In this document: positions 36,045-45,598 of the stretch, piece by piece
Position numbering within the stretch: the first letter of the stretch is position 1
Layout of the letters: every line of letters begins with the position of its first letter
Assembly: GCF_001721045.1 (NCBI RefSeq)
Contig: NZ_MDER01000038.1
Span: 1 to 64,000 of the forward strand
Direction of reading: 5' to 3'
DNA length: 64,000 bases
DNA from: Paenibacillus nuruki
Lineage (GTDB): Bacteria; Bacillota; Bacilli; Paenibacillales; Paenibacillaceae
Notes under the pieces: generated by a model
The model's input: the letters and a program-made list of their open reading frames with translations, nothing else
Told to the model about the DNA's origin: nothing
Databases searched by the model: none
Made by a program: the position numbers and the translations under genes

Positions 36045-37232
36045 ATGCTACGTATTTTAATTGTAAATTTTCCAGCAGAAGGACATGTGAATCCAACATT
36101 AGGAATCACTCATGCTTTTACATCGCGCGGGGATGAGGTTCACTATATTACGACCGAGAAGTTCAGAGATCGAGTAGAAGCCGTTGGAGCGATTGTTCAT
36201 GTTCATACTGATCTGCTTCGAAATGCGTCTATCCATGTAGGTAGCCCCAACCGAATAAATGAATTTTTAAACATTCATATTCAGACTTCGTTACACATTT
36301 TAGCATTAACCGAACAGCTATCGCAGACTATGCAGTTTGATTTTGTATTTTACGATAAATTCGGAGCTGGTGAATTAGTGCGAGATTTTCTGAATATTCC
36401 GGGTATTTCCTCGTCTCCATCTTTTTTGATATCTAATAATCAAATGACTAAACGAATTTTCCCAAGTCATGTGGATACGACTTCTCAGATTGCCGAGAAC
36501 ATTCAAGCTGGATTATCGCTAATGAAAGAGAAATACAACGTTATGCCTAAAGAAATGGGCCAATTTATGAATAATAACGGCGCTCTAAATGTTGTTTATA
36601 CAAGTAAATATTTTCAACCCAATGGCGATCAGTTTGGCAATGAACATCTTTTTATTGGACCTAGCTTTCCAAAACGTACTGAAAATACTTCATTCCCACT
36701 TCATCTTCTTAAAGATCAAAAAGTACTATATATTTCAATGGGAACCGTTCTCGATCACACCGAACAATTCTTTAACACTTGTATCGAAGCTTTTACAGAC
36801 TTCAAAGGTATCGTAATCATTGCTACAGGTGAGAAAGTTGATGTTACAAAGATTAACCCTGCTCCTGAACATATCATGATTTTACCTTATGTTCCTCAGT
36901 TGGAAGTGTTACAGCATGCCGATGTATTTATTACCCATGGCGGGATGAATAGTGTTAATGAAGGTATTCATTTTAATGTTCCTTTAGTCGTTTTACCTCA
37001 AGATAAAGATCAGCCGATGGTCGCTCAGCGCCTAACAGAACTGCAAGCAGGTTACCGTATTACCAAAGATCAGATCCATGTGCAATCGCTCAAAGAAGCC
37101 GTACAGGAAGTACTATCGAATCCGTTATATAAAAAAGGTGTGCAGGAAATTAATAAAAGCTTCCAACACACAGTCGGTCCCCAAGAAGCACTAGATCGAA
37201 TCGATGCTTATCTTGAACATACCAAAGTTTAA
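36045..37232 (+). CDS. MGT-type macrolide/UDP glycosyltransferase
   Basis: GT1-family (GT-B fold) enzyme of 395 residues. The N-terminus FPAEGHVNPTLGI and the C-terminal donor-binding region (LPYVPQLEVLQHADVFITHGGMNSVNEG, then PQDKDQPMVA) match macrolide glycosyltransferase and YjiC-type enzymes, which inactivate antibiotics or glucosylate flavonoids and lipopeptides. ATG at 36045 follows AAAGGAG; the GTG nine bases earlier lies inside that site. It stands alone, convergent with an epimerase gene, and could provide resistance or tailoring. Confidence 0.93.
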   Translation: MLRILIVNFPAEGHVNPTLGITHAFTSRGDEVHYITTEKFRDRVEAVGAIVHVHTDLLRNASIHVGSPNRINEFLNIHIQTSLHILALTEQLSQTMQFDFVFYDKFGAGELVRDFLNIPGISSSPSFLISNNQMTKRIFPSHVDTTSQIAENIQAGLSLMKEKYNVMPKEMGQFMNNNGALNVVYTSKYFQPNGDQFGNEHLFIGPSFPKRTENTSFPLHLLKDQKVLYISMGTVLDHTEQFFNTCIEAFTDFKGIVIIATGEKVDVTKINPAPEHIMILPYVPQLEVLQHADVFITHGGMNSVNEGIHFNVPLVVLPQDKDQPMVAQRLTELQAGYRITKDQIHVQSLKEAVQEVLSNPLYKKGVQEINKSFQHTVGPQEALDRIDAYLEHTKV

Positions 37233-37274
37233 ATAATTATAATAACTAAGTCAGTATTATAGCTCCAATATATA

Positions 37275-38234
37275 TTAAAAGTAATGGCTGTGCTCCATAT
37301 CTGTAAATAAATCAGGATGTTGTATCTTCCAGTCTAATCGCTCTTGAGTGAATGCACTGGAAACGTAATTGTCTACAGATACAAAAGCACCTAGCCAACC
37401 AAAATGAGAACCAGCTTGTTCTTTCTTTATACTCGATACAGGTATATTTAGATAACGACCGATGGCATGAGCAATATCACGAAAAGGCACTCCTTCTTCT
37501 CCTACTGCATGGAATATAGAACCAGCTGAAGCGTGTTCCAAAGCGAGTCTAAAAAGACGAGCTGTATCTAATCGGTGTACAGCTGGCCATCGATTTGCTC
37601 CGTCTGCTACATAAGCCGATATGCCTTTTTTACGAGCAATGCTAATTAAAGTCGGTAATAGACCGCTTTGATCACCTATGCCATGTACAAGTGGGGCTAT
37701 ACGAATAACAGAAGAACGAACCCCGTGATTTGCGAGTGTCAGCGTTGTTGTCTCTGAAATCGTCCTTCCGCCTCCTACTGATTGAGGATCGGAAGGATCA
37801 TTTTCAGTTGCTAAGGAACCAGCTCGTAGTGCCATTGTTGGAAACGCCATGACAAGTGATCGATCTTCTCCCGAAAGTGCTTTTCCAAGCGTTTCAATCG
37901 CACGTCGATCCGTCTCCGTAGCAATTGCCATAAATCGAGATGCCGCATGACGAGGATTACCACCCAATACAATCTTTACACGTGTAGATAAGCTGGCATG
38001 CGAGAATTTATGAAAAAAAGCAGTATGAATCACACCATCTGCGTTGTCTACTCCTCTACGTAAATCTTCTACACTTTCCACGTTTCCTTGTTGGGCTGTT
38101 GCTCCAAGCGCGGTAAGCTTATGAGCTCCTTCTTTAGAACGGACAAGCCCTGTTACTTGATGCCCTGCTTGAATCAACTCTTGAATCACTGCTGTGCCTA
38201 TAAATCCATTCGCCCCTGTGACAAATACACGCAT
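37275..38234 (-). CDS. NAD-dependent epimerase/dehydratase-type SDR
   Basis: Extended SDR of 319-320 residues with the Rossmann motif VTGANGFIGTAV at the N-terminus. The canonical Tyr-x3-Lys is not obvious (the region reads GGGRTISETTTL), so the activity is uncertain. Later segments such as VHRLDTARLFRLALEHA are typical of the family. Two ATG codons lie in a row; the second (38234), seven bases after AGGAGG, is preferred. It lies downstream of an AraC-family gene. Confidence 0.87.
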   Translation of the reverse strand: MRVFVTGANGFIGTAVIQELIQAGHQVTGLVRSKEGAHKLTALGATAQQGNVESVEDLRRGVDNADGVIHTAFFHKFSHASLSTRVKIVLGGNPRHAASRFMAIATETDRRAIETLGKALSGEDRSLVMAFPTMALRAGSLATENDPSDPQSVGGGRTISETTTLTLANHGVRSSVIRIAPLVHGIGDQSGLLPTLISIARKKGISAYVADGANRWPAVHRLDTARLFRLALEHASAGSIFHAVGEEGVPFRDIAHAIGRYLNIPVSSIKKEQAGSHFGWLGAFVSVDNYVSSAFTQERLDWKIQHPDLFTDMEHSHYF

Positions 38235-38398
38235 CATTTATCCTCCTAAGATCGTTATTGATCATTTTAATGTTCTTGTTTGCTATAGCTATATATGGGA
38301 TCTATTTTTAAGTCTTTTGTAGTATAGGATAGATTGTCGGGTGAACTTTGCCTATTCTGCGTGAATTCTTGCCTATTTTGCTAGAAAGTCTATATATA

Positions 38399-38433
38399 CC
38401 AAAAAAACCTGCAAAGCCGATAGCCGCAGGTTC
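38399..38433 (-). terminator. terminator of the AraC-family gene
   Basis: AACCTGC (38406-38412) and GCAGGTT (38426-38432) form a stem; the minus strand continues with TTTTTTT. Confidence 0.8.
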
Positions 38434-38469
38434 TATTGCATAGGTTTATTTAAATGATATTCTTATCGC

Positions 38470-39417
38470 TTAACTGTTCATCTGTTGACGCCATCTATTC
38501 ATATCCCTACTAGGAGGACTTCCAAAAAAACGGCTATAGTCTCGACTAAACTGCGAATCACTAATATATCCAACCATCCGACAAGCAGTGATAGCATCCA
38601 TACGACCGGACAACATGAGTCTTCTTGCTTCTTGTAGACGTAATGCTTTTTGGTATTGTAACGGACTCATCGAAGTAATTGCTTTGAAATGCTCACGGAA
38701 AGAAGATTGACTTAAATGAACCATATCAGCCAACTCGGGAATTTTTAAAGGCTGTGCAAAATGTTCTTGAAGCCAGCGAATCGCTTTGGCGACTCGTTGT
38801 ACATTCGATTCTACAAAAACAGTCTCAGCCACAAATACACCGATCGGACTACGCAGAAGCCGTATAAAAATTTCATCCACAATAAGTGGAGCAAGTAATT
38901 CACTATCGTTAGGATGAGCAAGACACTCGACCAAACGGGCAACCGCATGTATAAAGGCTAGATCCCCCGGTATCATATATCCAGCACTGCGCTCTGTCAC
39001 TTTGGGCAATCCTTGAGGGTATACTTTGGGTACTAATTCAGCAATTCGTTGTGGATCAAGATATATCCCTACCCCGAGAAAAGGCTCAGTGGGACTGGCT
39101 ACGATCGTTTTCATCATGACAGGTAAAGCGACCGGAGCGACAAAGATCGTCGAACCACCATATTCGAAATGCTCATCCCCGACCTGAATTACTTTTTTGC
39201 CTTGAGCCGCTATACCTACTGTAGGCCAGTACATGGTATGCGTATAATCTGCTTTTTCCATTTGAGAGAAACGATTAAAGTATAATCCTGAAATCTGCTC
39301 AGCACCGTAACTTCCATCTTTAGTCGCATTGATCGAGATCAAATCTGCTAATCGAGCCGTTTCAGCTTCCAATGCTTTTTGACTCTGTTCTGTAGAATGA
39401 ATCTCTAATTTATTCAT
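38470..39417 (-). CDS. AraC-family regulator with AraC_N domain
   Basis: About 315 residues: an N-terminal cupin-like AraC_N region (about 25-190) and two C-terminal helix-turn-helix units (LKIPELADMVHLSQSSFREHFK and ITACRMVGYISDSQFSRDYSRFFG). A first start could be TTG at 39426, but the ATG at 39417 suits the upstream AGAGAGG better. The epimerase-like SDR gene lies next downstream on the same strand, 230 bases away, a frequent pairing for this subfamily. Confidence 0.92.
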   Translation of the reverse strand: MNKLEIHSTEQSQKALEAETARLADLISINATKDGSYGAEQISGLYFNRFSQMEKADYTHTMYWPTVGIAAQGKKVIQVGDEHFEYGGSTIFVAPVALPVMMKTIVASPTEPFLGVGIYLDPQRIAELVPKVYPQGLPKVTERSAGYMIPGDLAFIHAVARLVECLAHPNDSELLAPLIVDEIFIRLLRSPIGVFVAETVFVESNVQRVAKAIRWLQEHFAQPLKIPELADMVHLSQSSFREHFKAITSMSPLQYQKALRLQEARRLMLSGRMDAITACRMVGYISDSQFSRDYSRFFGSPPSRDMNRWRQQMNS

Positions 39418-39469
39418 CGTCTCCAATGCCTCTCTTAGGTACTTATATATTTACTAGAAGATTATAATA

Positions 39470-39518
39470 CAAAAAAAGAAGTACGCATAAACATTCTTTC
39501 TGTTTGTACGTACTTCTT
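39470..39518 (-). terminator. terminator of the secreted serine hydrolase gene
   Basis: AAGAAGTACG (39477-39486) is complementary to CGTACTTCTT (39509-39518), with a 22-base loop; the minus strand then carries TTTTTTT. Confidence 0.75.
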
Positions 39519-39565
39519 GTTTATTCTATTCTTTATTTAGATTATTTTATTTAACTAGTATTGTT

Positions 39566-41626
39566 TTACTTTTTACCCCATGTTACTTTCAACATATCGC
39601 CTGCTTCACCACCAAAAACAATCAAACCATTTTGAGGAAGAACCACTGATTTTTTGTGATTAATAATAGAAGATTGGACAACCATTCCTTTGTCATCGTA
39701 TACAACAAAGCCTGCATTGTTGGCATAATCGACAGTGATTGATTTACCAGCTGTCGTTTTATCTATTTTGAACCACTTTACATGTCCATTGGAAGCGATC
39801 GTGACTTTGGAAGCATTTTGTTTAGATAAAGGTTGAATCGCATCTTCTGGAATATATAGTTGTTTGACTGCTTTTAGATATTCCACATTATTTTGTTTGA
39901 CAAATTCTAGATCGAAAGTATCTCTGCCGGTCATAACAGGAATCTGTGCTACATTGACAGCATTGTTCTGATCGATGATTCGGTCTCCATTGACATAACC
40001 ATTTGTAGCATCGACCTTCAATGTTTTAGTCAAAATAGACGGTGCTATATAAAAAGCAGAATTAATCTTTTCGTCTACAGCATAATATTTTTTACCATCA
40101 CGTGCTTTCCATGCTTTTTGTACGGTAGTCGAAACTTTATTTTTACTTAATTTTTGATATTCATAAAATACCATGACGGTTTGTCCTAACCCCGGAAGAC
40201 TTACATTTGCGTTCACTTTGATATAGGTTTTTCCATTCTTTTGTTTATCAAAGCTTACTATCGCACTTCCATCTTTACTGGTGAATTGTTTTTTGCCTGT
40301 GTACACATACGTCTGAGCAGGGATAATTCCACCTAATATATCAGGTAGTGCTATTTTCCCTTTGCTAATATCCAATGTTAATGTGTTATCTAATGTGCCG
40401 TATAATCCACTATATTGCTTGAGTTCAGCAGGCATTTTGACTTGAACAGCAGGTTTGAAGGTTTGATCAGGTAATATCTTTTTGATTTTACCTTGATCTT
40501 TCAATTCTTGTAACAACAATTGAGTTGCTAATTGTGTATTGTATATAGAAGATCCTCCCGCAGAAACGACGGCAGCAGACATATCATATTCTGGCAAAGA
40601 GATCAGATCCGCATGATACATAATCGTATCTCCACCTTTGGATAACGCTTTGATCCCGTAATCGCTAAAAGGAGCTAAATTAACAGCATCCCAACCCAAT
40701 CCATAATTAGTTGTATTTCGTTCTTCTGGAACCCAAATTCCATTCCGATACTCATTTTTTTGCATAGCTTGAGCAGATTTTTCTGACAAAAGGTCGGTCT
40801 TATTTCCCATCAACACGTCACCAAATGTAGCTAATTCTTCTGCTGTAGAGTAAATACCGCCTGTCCCTAATATATTCGCGTTTTCTACAGGTAATGCACT
40901 CGCGATGCCCGGGAAATATGTTTTGGATAGTTGATTGCGATCAAACGTATCTAATGGCGTATGTGTAGATTTGAAATTCATTGGCTCACTAATATGAGTT
41001 TTGACAAATTCAGAATAACTCATTCCACTTACTCGTTCGACTAGCACTTCAAGTAATTGAAAACTATCGTTACTATAGACTGAAAATGCTCCCGGATCTG
41101 CTTTGAGACGTTCTGTTTGTAGCTCTTTTAATAAGTTATCGTAGTTCTGAGTATCATTATCATCAAATAGAATACTATTATGGTAATGTGACCCGTATAA
41201 CCCTGAAGAATGATTCATTAATAGGCGAGGAGTGATTTTTTTGTAACGCTCATCTGCCATTTTAAAATCAGGAATATATGTCGTTAGAGGTTGATTGATA
41301 TCAATTTTACCTGCATCCACTAACATCATCACCGCTGAAGTGACATACATTTTACTAACAGACCCAATTCCAAACATCGTGTCCGGCGTAATCTGTTCTT
41401 TCGCTGCTTGGTTTTTGATGCCTGCATGACCGGATAAAATTACTTTACCATGATCGACAATAGCATACTGAACACCACTTGCTCCATAATCTTTTACCAC
41501 TGTCGTAGCTAATTGTTTGGCTTTTTCTTCGCTAGATAGACTAGCTGTACTTCCCTGCGCAAACGTCTGACTCATCGGTACCACGGTTAATACAGCCGCT
41601 AATAGTAAACTTCCTATCTTTTTCAT
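39566..41626 (-). CDS. secreted beta-lactamase-fold serine hydrolase
   Basis: A 686-residue exported protein: signal peptide 1-24 (cleaved after TFAQ), then a class C beta-lactamase/DD-peptidase-like domain (about 33-375) with Ser89-x-x-Lys92 (SVSK), the Tyr184-Ser-Asn186 motif and a later KGG triad. The 300 C-terminal residues form a beta-rich extension with several YAVDEK-like strands and no anchor motif. Such proteins are often penicillin-binding-protein-like esterases or peptide hydrolases, not true beta-lactamases. It stands alone with its own terminator. Confidence 0.9.
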   Translation of the reverse strand: MKKIGSLLLAAVLTVVPMSQTFAQGSTASLSSEEKAKQLATTVVKDYGASGVQYAIVDHGKVILSGHAGIKNQAAKEQITPDTMFGIGSVSKMYVTSAVMMLVDAGKIDINQPLTTYIPDFKMADERYKKITPRLLMNHSSGLYGSHYHNSILFDDNDTQNYDNLLKELQTERLKADPGAFSVYSNDSFQLLEVLVERVSGMSYSEFVKTHISEPMNFKSTHTPLDTFDRNQLSKTYFPGIASALPVENANILGTGGIYSTAEELATFGDVLMGNKTDLLSEKSAQAMQKNEYRNGIWVPEERNTTNYGLGWDAVNLAPFSDYGIKALSKGGDTIMYHADLISLPEYDMSAAVVSAGGSSIYNTQLATQLLLQELKDQGKIKKILPDQTFKPAVQVKMPAELKQYSGLYGTLDNTLTLDISKGKIALPDILGGIIPAQTYVYTGKKQFTSKDGSAIVSFDKQKNGKTYIKVNANVSLPGLGQTVMVFYEYQKLSKNKVSTTVQKAWKARDGKKYYAVDEKINSAFYIAPSILTKTLKVDATNGYVNGDRIIDQNNAVNVAQIPVMTGRDTFDLEFVKQNNVEYLKAVKQLYIPEDAIQPLSKQNASKVTIASNGHVKWFKIDKTTAGKSITVDYANNAGFVVYDDKGMVVQSSIINHKKSVVLPQNGLIVFGGEAGDMLKVTWGKK

Positions 41627-41718
41627 TCGGTATAGCCTCCTGTAATATATTCAGATGTAATCAATAACTGTATCTTACCTATAAAAATCAGAATTATAAC
41701 CAAAAGGGGCTGAAACGA

Positions 41719-41758
41719 AAAAAACAATCCCTCAACGACATCGATAAGAGATTGTTTG
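41719..41758 (-). terminator. terminator of the four-gene GHKL/LytTR cassette
   Basis: AAACAATC (41722-41729) and GATTGTTT (41750-41757) form the outer stem; the minus strand continues with a T-run. It lies 13 bases past the kinase stop. Confidence 0.8.
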
Positions 41759-41770
41759 GATAGAAATCAT

Positions 41771-43057
41771 TTATTGAAACGGAATAACCACCATATTGTT
41801 AAATACTTGATGTTTGCTCTCGATTGTCATATTTCCACCGTATTTATTACAGATACGATCAATATTGGTGAGCCCTATCCCATGATAATCAGGGTTAAGC
41901 TTCTGACTTTGCAATTGCCCTGCTCCTTGTTCCATATGATTCAAGATATGAATCGATAAGTGAGACGAACTGGATTGGATTTTGATCAATATATAACGGT
42001 CTTCTGCTATTTTAATTTTTTTAGAAGCTTCGATTGCATTGTCTAACATATTGCCCAGTACCACGCACAGATCATAGCGTTCGATCTGTATATGCTGAGA
42101 ATATAGTTGTAACTGAGTATCGATCTGAATGCCATTGGCTTGCCCAATATTGAGCGCATTGGTCACTAACGCATCAACGACTAGATTGCCTGTATTAACA
42201 CGCTGATACGCATCCTCGACCTTATTAAGGGTAGTTTGGATATGTTGCTTGGCTTCTGCTAATTCATTTTTTTCGATACATTGCTCGATATAAAGAAATT
42301 GCTGATGCGTATCATGAATTATGCGCTTAATCTGTTTAAAACTATGCACAGTTTTCTCATAATTAGCATCTTGGTAATCCATCTGATCTTGCAACTGCAT
42401 ATTTTCATGCATTAATTGAAATTTCTCAATCATATTATCTAAAATGTACATAATAAATACATTCAAAAAAAGAAAGCTAAAAATCGAGATAAAGTAATAC
42501 ATATTCTTCTCACTATACATCGATAATACATTGACTTGATAAATACTGATCGCTGGTATAGTCAGAAATAGTAGATAGTACCGATAATGTAAAGGAAAAC
42601 TTCTACGCTTCACCACAAACCGAATAATAAGAATAATCACAAACATAATCAGGCAACTGAGCAATACACTTTTGGATAAAATAACATATTCTGCAATATT
42701 CACAGGATTGGAAACACCTAGATTTGCAGCATTGAACGGATACAAAATATACAGGGATATAAAATTAACCAACGTCAACAATACAGCATATAGAATCGAA
42801 AAAACGATTTTCATTTTGAGTTCAATGTGATAAGAAATCGACAAGCTAAAAATAACTATTAATGCTAATACCGAAGACAATACAGACGATGTATACGAAT
42901 TTAAGTAAACGAAATCAAGTACACCAAAAACAATAAAATAGATCCACCGATTCGATCCCTGCTGAGCTTTGCCAAAAACAGCATTAAAATAAAAATTAAT
43001 TTGATAACCCATCACTAACACAATACACGCATTCAGTAACAATAATTGATTTTCCAT
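41771..43057 (-). CDS. AgrC-like GHKL-domain sensor kinase
   Basis: A 428-residue kinase with six to seven N-terminal membrane segments (about 5-205), a coiled-coil dimerisation helix with the putative phosphorylated His in RIIHDTHQQFLYIEQ (near 248), and a GHKL ATPase domain (VVLGNMLDNAIEA near 333, GIGLTNIDRI near 400). This is the architecture of peptide-pheromone receptors of the Agr/Com type. The gene starts four bases after the response regulator's stop with no ribosome site of its own. No AgrB or AgrD homologue is present in the window, so its signal is unknown. Confidence 0.9.
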   Translation of the reverse strand: MENQLLLLNACIVLVMGYQINFYFNAVFGKAQQGSNRWIYFIVFGVLDFVYLNSYTSSVLSSVLALIVIFSLSISYHIELKMKIVFSILYAVLLTLVNFISLYILYPFNAANLGVSNPVNIAEYVILSKSVLLSCLIMFVIILIIRFVVKRRSFPLHYRYYLLFLTIPAISIYQVNVLSMYSEKNMYYFISIFSFLFLNVFIMYILDNMIEKFQLMHENMQLQDQMDYQDANYEKTVHSFKQIKRIIHDTHQQFLYIEQCIEKNELAEAKQHIQTTLNKVEDAYQRVNTGNLVVDALVTNALNIGQANGIQIDTQLQLYSQHIQIERYDLCVVLGNMLDNAIEASKKIKIAEDRYILIKIQSSSSHLSIHILNHMEQGAGQLQSQKLNPDYHGIGLTNIDRICNKYGGNMTIESKHQVFNNMVVIPFQ

Positions 43058-43060
43058 ACG

Positions 43061-43804
43061 TTAATTCATACCTGTAATCATAAATTTAGTATAGGCATCT
43101 TTGACTTCTTTCACTTTAGAACGCCCGATCGGTAGTTCTTCTCCGTTGGACATCAACACCATGCCTCCTGCGAATTTTTTGACATGGAGTAAATTGATGA
43201 TAATCGAACGATGAATTTGTAAAAAGTGATACGACTTCAGCGCTGTAGCATAGTTCGAAATAATGCCTTTGGTCGTATGCGTTTGCTCAGAAGTCACTAC
43301 ATGCAATTTGTTTTTGATCGTTAAGCTTTTGACCACTTCAATTGAAATAATATCATCGTGTTTAAGTACAACTTCTTCATAGTCTGATTTGATAATCAAT
43401 ATTCTTTTATCTAGCGCTTGAAAATACTGACACAGCTTAAGCATCTTTTCTTCAAAAACATCAACGGCGATAGGCTTGAGCAAGTACTGAAAAGTCACTA
43501 CATCAAAGCTTTCTATCATATAGTCAGGATAACTGGTCAAAAATACGATCTGTTCATCCAGATGCTTGAGATCTCTAATACGTTGGGCGGTCTGAATTCC
43601 ATTAATCCCATTCATTTCGATATCCAAAATTAAGATATGGAAAGGTTCTTGACCATTCTGATAATGAGATACTAATGATTCGCCTGCTTCAAAATATTCA
43701 ATTTCAAAATCAATGCTGGTTTTCATAGATAATGTCATCAGCATATGTTGGACAAGTTCACGTTGCTGCTGCTCATCATCACAGATAGCCACTCTATAGG
43801 TCAT
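43061..43804 (-). CDS. LytTR-family response regulator
   Basis: A 247-residue AgrA/LytR-type regulator. The receiver has acidic residues at 9-11, the phospho-acceptor Asp in ILILDIEMNGING (near 61) and the Lys in YLLKPI. The LytTR DNA-binding domain (about 145-245) has the ISIEVVKSLTIKNK and FLQIHRSIIINLLHVKKF stretches. The ATG directly follows the stop codon of the upstream gene (TAAATG). LytTR regulators of this group often control bacteriocin or secondary-metabolite genes, and the PKS cluster is only a few kb away, but no target site was found. Confidence 0.92.
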   Translation of the reverse strand: MTYRVAICDDEQQQRELVQHMLMTLSMKTSIDFEIEYFEAGESLVSHYQNGQEPFHILILDIEMNGINGIQTAQRIRDLKHLDEQIVFLTSYPDYMIESFDVVTFQYLLKPIAVDVFEEKMLKLCQYFQALDKRILIIKSDYEEVVLKHDDIISIEVVKSLTIKNKLHVVTSEQTHTTKGIISNYATALKSYHFLQIHRSIIINLLHVKKFAGGMVLMSNGEELPIGRSKVKEVKDAYTKFMITGMN

Positions 43805-44857
43805 TTATAAATACTCCATTTCTATCTCTTGATCATTTTTTGCTAGTATCATGTGGCTGATTTCGATTAGTTCACTTTCTAACGGACGAACATCTTCTAA
43901 TTTGTGCAAAATGCGAATAAGCATATGTTGACGTTTTTCCCCTTCGACATATTGGCTTTTGAGTGCCATGTTAGAGACTAGCTTCCAACGCTGAGCTACA
44001 TACTGGTACTTGTAAATCAATTTTTCGATGGATGGATGGTAAGATATACCTTGTTGCAAAAAGTAGGTAAACAAATAGCGATTGTTACTTATTCTAGATA
44101 AATCTTGATACATTTGTTCAACATAATTATCCGTTAATAACGTAACATCTGCGGTACAGTGACGAATATGATCTATATATCGATCTAATGCTTCTAAGCC
44201 TGTATGCGCATTCACTAGAGGTCGTCCATGATCGGTTGTGAGCACATTGGAATGCTGACTCTCCATCACCTCTAGATTCATTTGGATCACATCATAGATA
44301 TCCTGTTCTTGCACATCCATAACCGCTTGAGTACTATCCACCACATTATAGACATATTGCGTGCCTTCTTCAATCATTTCGGTCTGTGTCAGATCGAGTG
44401 CGTTAATCAAGGTCTGTTCATCGATCGTATCTTTAAGATGATAAAATTCGTCTATAAATTCAAATTGTCCGTCTGTATAACCTACAAGTAACAAACAATG
44501 TGCAAAATGACGCAGTTGATATAAGGAGTTATATTTCATATCAAAAACATCCAACCAGACAATCACAGGTTCCCCTTGAAGAAGTAATTGTTTGATATGG
44601 GATACCACACTACTCTGATCATCTGTCCGATAAATCTGTAGATAGATATGGTGAATATGTTGCAAATCCTTTTCAGTAGCCCTATAGATTGGAGAGATTC
44701 GAGCTGTCTCCTCTGTTCCTTGTTCTGTATACACCAATCCGCATTGTTTCCATACACTACAAAATTCAGGAACTTTGTGGTATGCCAAAATACTGCTAAC
44801 ACATAATGTAAAGCAGTCTTCACCTTCTTTGGGTTCAGATCGTGGTTGCATGTTCAT
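43805..44857 (-). CDS. BtrH/C39-peptidase-like protein
   Basis: A 350-residue soluble protein. The N-terminal half (about 10-160) looks like a papain-like fold of the BtrH-N or C39 type: a Cys in DCFTLCVSSILAYH (near 15 or 19), a His in LRHFAHCLLLVGYTD (near 119) and an Asp/Glu pair in FEFIDEF (near 133). The C-terminal half is all helical with no recognised domain. BtrH is an acyltransferase in butirosin synthesis, and C39 enzymes process peptides, so either chemistry is possible. AAGGAG lies seven bases before the ATG, inside the end of the upstream gene (23-base overlap). The order places it between a beta-sandwich protein and a two-component system. Confidence 0.65.
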   Translation of the reverse strand: MNMQPRSEPKEGEDCFTLCVSSILAYHKVPEFCSVWKQCGLVYTEQGTEETARISPIYRATEKDLQHIHHIYLQIYRTDDQSSVVSHIKQLLLQGEPVIVWLDVFDMKYNSLYQLRHFAHCLLLVGYTDGQFEFIDEFYHLKDTIDEQTLINALDLTQTEMIEEGTQYVYNVVDSTQAVMDVQEQDIYDVIQMNLEVMESQHSNVLTTDHGRPLVNAHTGLEALDRYIDHIRHCTADVTLLTDNYVEQMYQDLSRISNNRYLFTYFLQQGISYHPSIEKLIYKYQYVAQRWKLVSNMALKSQYVEGEKRQHMLIRILHKLEDVRPLESELIEISHMILAKNDQEIEMEYL

Positions 44858-45416
44858 TCGTATTCTCCTTTTTTAAGGTTATGGCGAATAGGTGCATACA
44901 AGGATTATCCGGTAATACGATAGCATTGATATGAATAGGATGCTCAAACTGAATCGTTTGTAGCCAAATGGTCGTTTGTTTACTTGTTAACAAAGATCCT
45001 TTCTGTGTATATATACCACTACAACGATAGACTACTTTTTCATTGTATTTAGGCATCTGATCGGTCCAATTGGTCAAAGCTAACGGCATCCGATGTACTA
45101 ATGTATCGTTCAAATGATACTCAACATTTTCATCATAAGAGCCATTATCTGCCGCACCCAAAATAGACATTGCGGTATAGTGATGTTCAGGAACAGATAA
45201 ACGCTGATTTTCTAATTCTATATTATTAAAAGTAGACTTAGCCTCTGGAAATAAAAACGGAATATCTTCAATAATGAGATCTTTCTGATCTGGGATCTCA
45301 TCTCCAGGATAAGAGGAGCCAAATGTAGTGAAATTACCTATTCGTTGTTCTAGATCATAACTAAACCCGTTGTTATTGTAATAATCGTCTAAAGGTAAAG
45401 GATAATATTGTTCCAT
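44835..45416 (-). CDS. stand-alone beta-sandwich domain protein
   Basis: A 193-residue protein without a signal peptide or membrane segment. The sequence resembles a beta-sandwich module known to me from large secreted carbohydrate-active or surface enzymes: YYNNNGFSYD near the start, GSSYPGDEIP, then IPFLFPEAK, the YTAMSILGAADNGSYDENVEY strand pair, and a final HINAIVLPDNPCMHLFAITL strand. There it is fused to other domains; here it stands alone and would be cytoplasmic. ATG at 45416 lies eight bases after GAGG; the GTG at 45425 overlaps that site. It is the first gene of the four-gene cassette. Confidence 0.6.
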   Translation of the reverse strand: MEQYYPLPLDDYYNNNGFSYDLEQRIGNFTTFGSSYPGDEIPDQKDLIIEDIPFLFPEAKSTFNNIELENQRLSVPEHHYTAMSILGAADNGSYDENVEYHLNDTLVHRMPLALTNWTDQMPKYNEKVVYRCSGIYTQKGSLLTSKQTTIWLQTIQFEHPIHINAIVLPDNPCMHLFAITLKKENTNEHATTI

Positions 45417-45468
45417 CAGGCTCACCTCGAAGATAGTTTATTATGTAATAATATTCCAATTAATTCGA

Positions 45469-45517
45469 ATGTTACGTTATTTTATAATGATAGTCAATCT
45501 TAATGTTAACGCTTACT
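45469..45517 (-). promoter_or_regulatory. promoter of the four-gene cassette with upstream cre-like site
   Basis: Minus-strand -35 TTGACT (45492-45497), 17-base spacer, -10 TAACAT (45469-45474). Directly upstream of the -35, AGTAAGCGTTAACA (45504-45517) matches the cre consensus with two deviations. A cre at this position, about 15-20 bases upstream of the -35, is where CcpA activates in known cases. Confidence 0.55.
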
Positions 45518-45537
45518 TTATTTACACTAATATAACC

Positions 45538-45571
45538 AAAAAAGGACTACAGCTGTATATGCTATAGTCCT
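45538..45571 (-). terminator. terminator of the DinB-family gene
   Basis: AAAAAGGACTA at 45538-45548 pairs with TAGTCCTTTT at 45566-45575 around a short AT-rich loop; the minus strand ends in TTTTTT. Confidence 0.75.
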
Positions 45572-45598
45572 TTTATCTATGGCTATATCTATTAGATA

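Noticed and set aside
41771-45416. A complete agr quorum-sensing locus
   Set aside because: Kinase and LytTR regulator fit, but no AgrB-like membrane protease or AgrD-like peptide is present on either strand.
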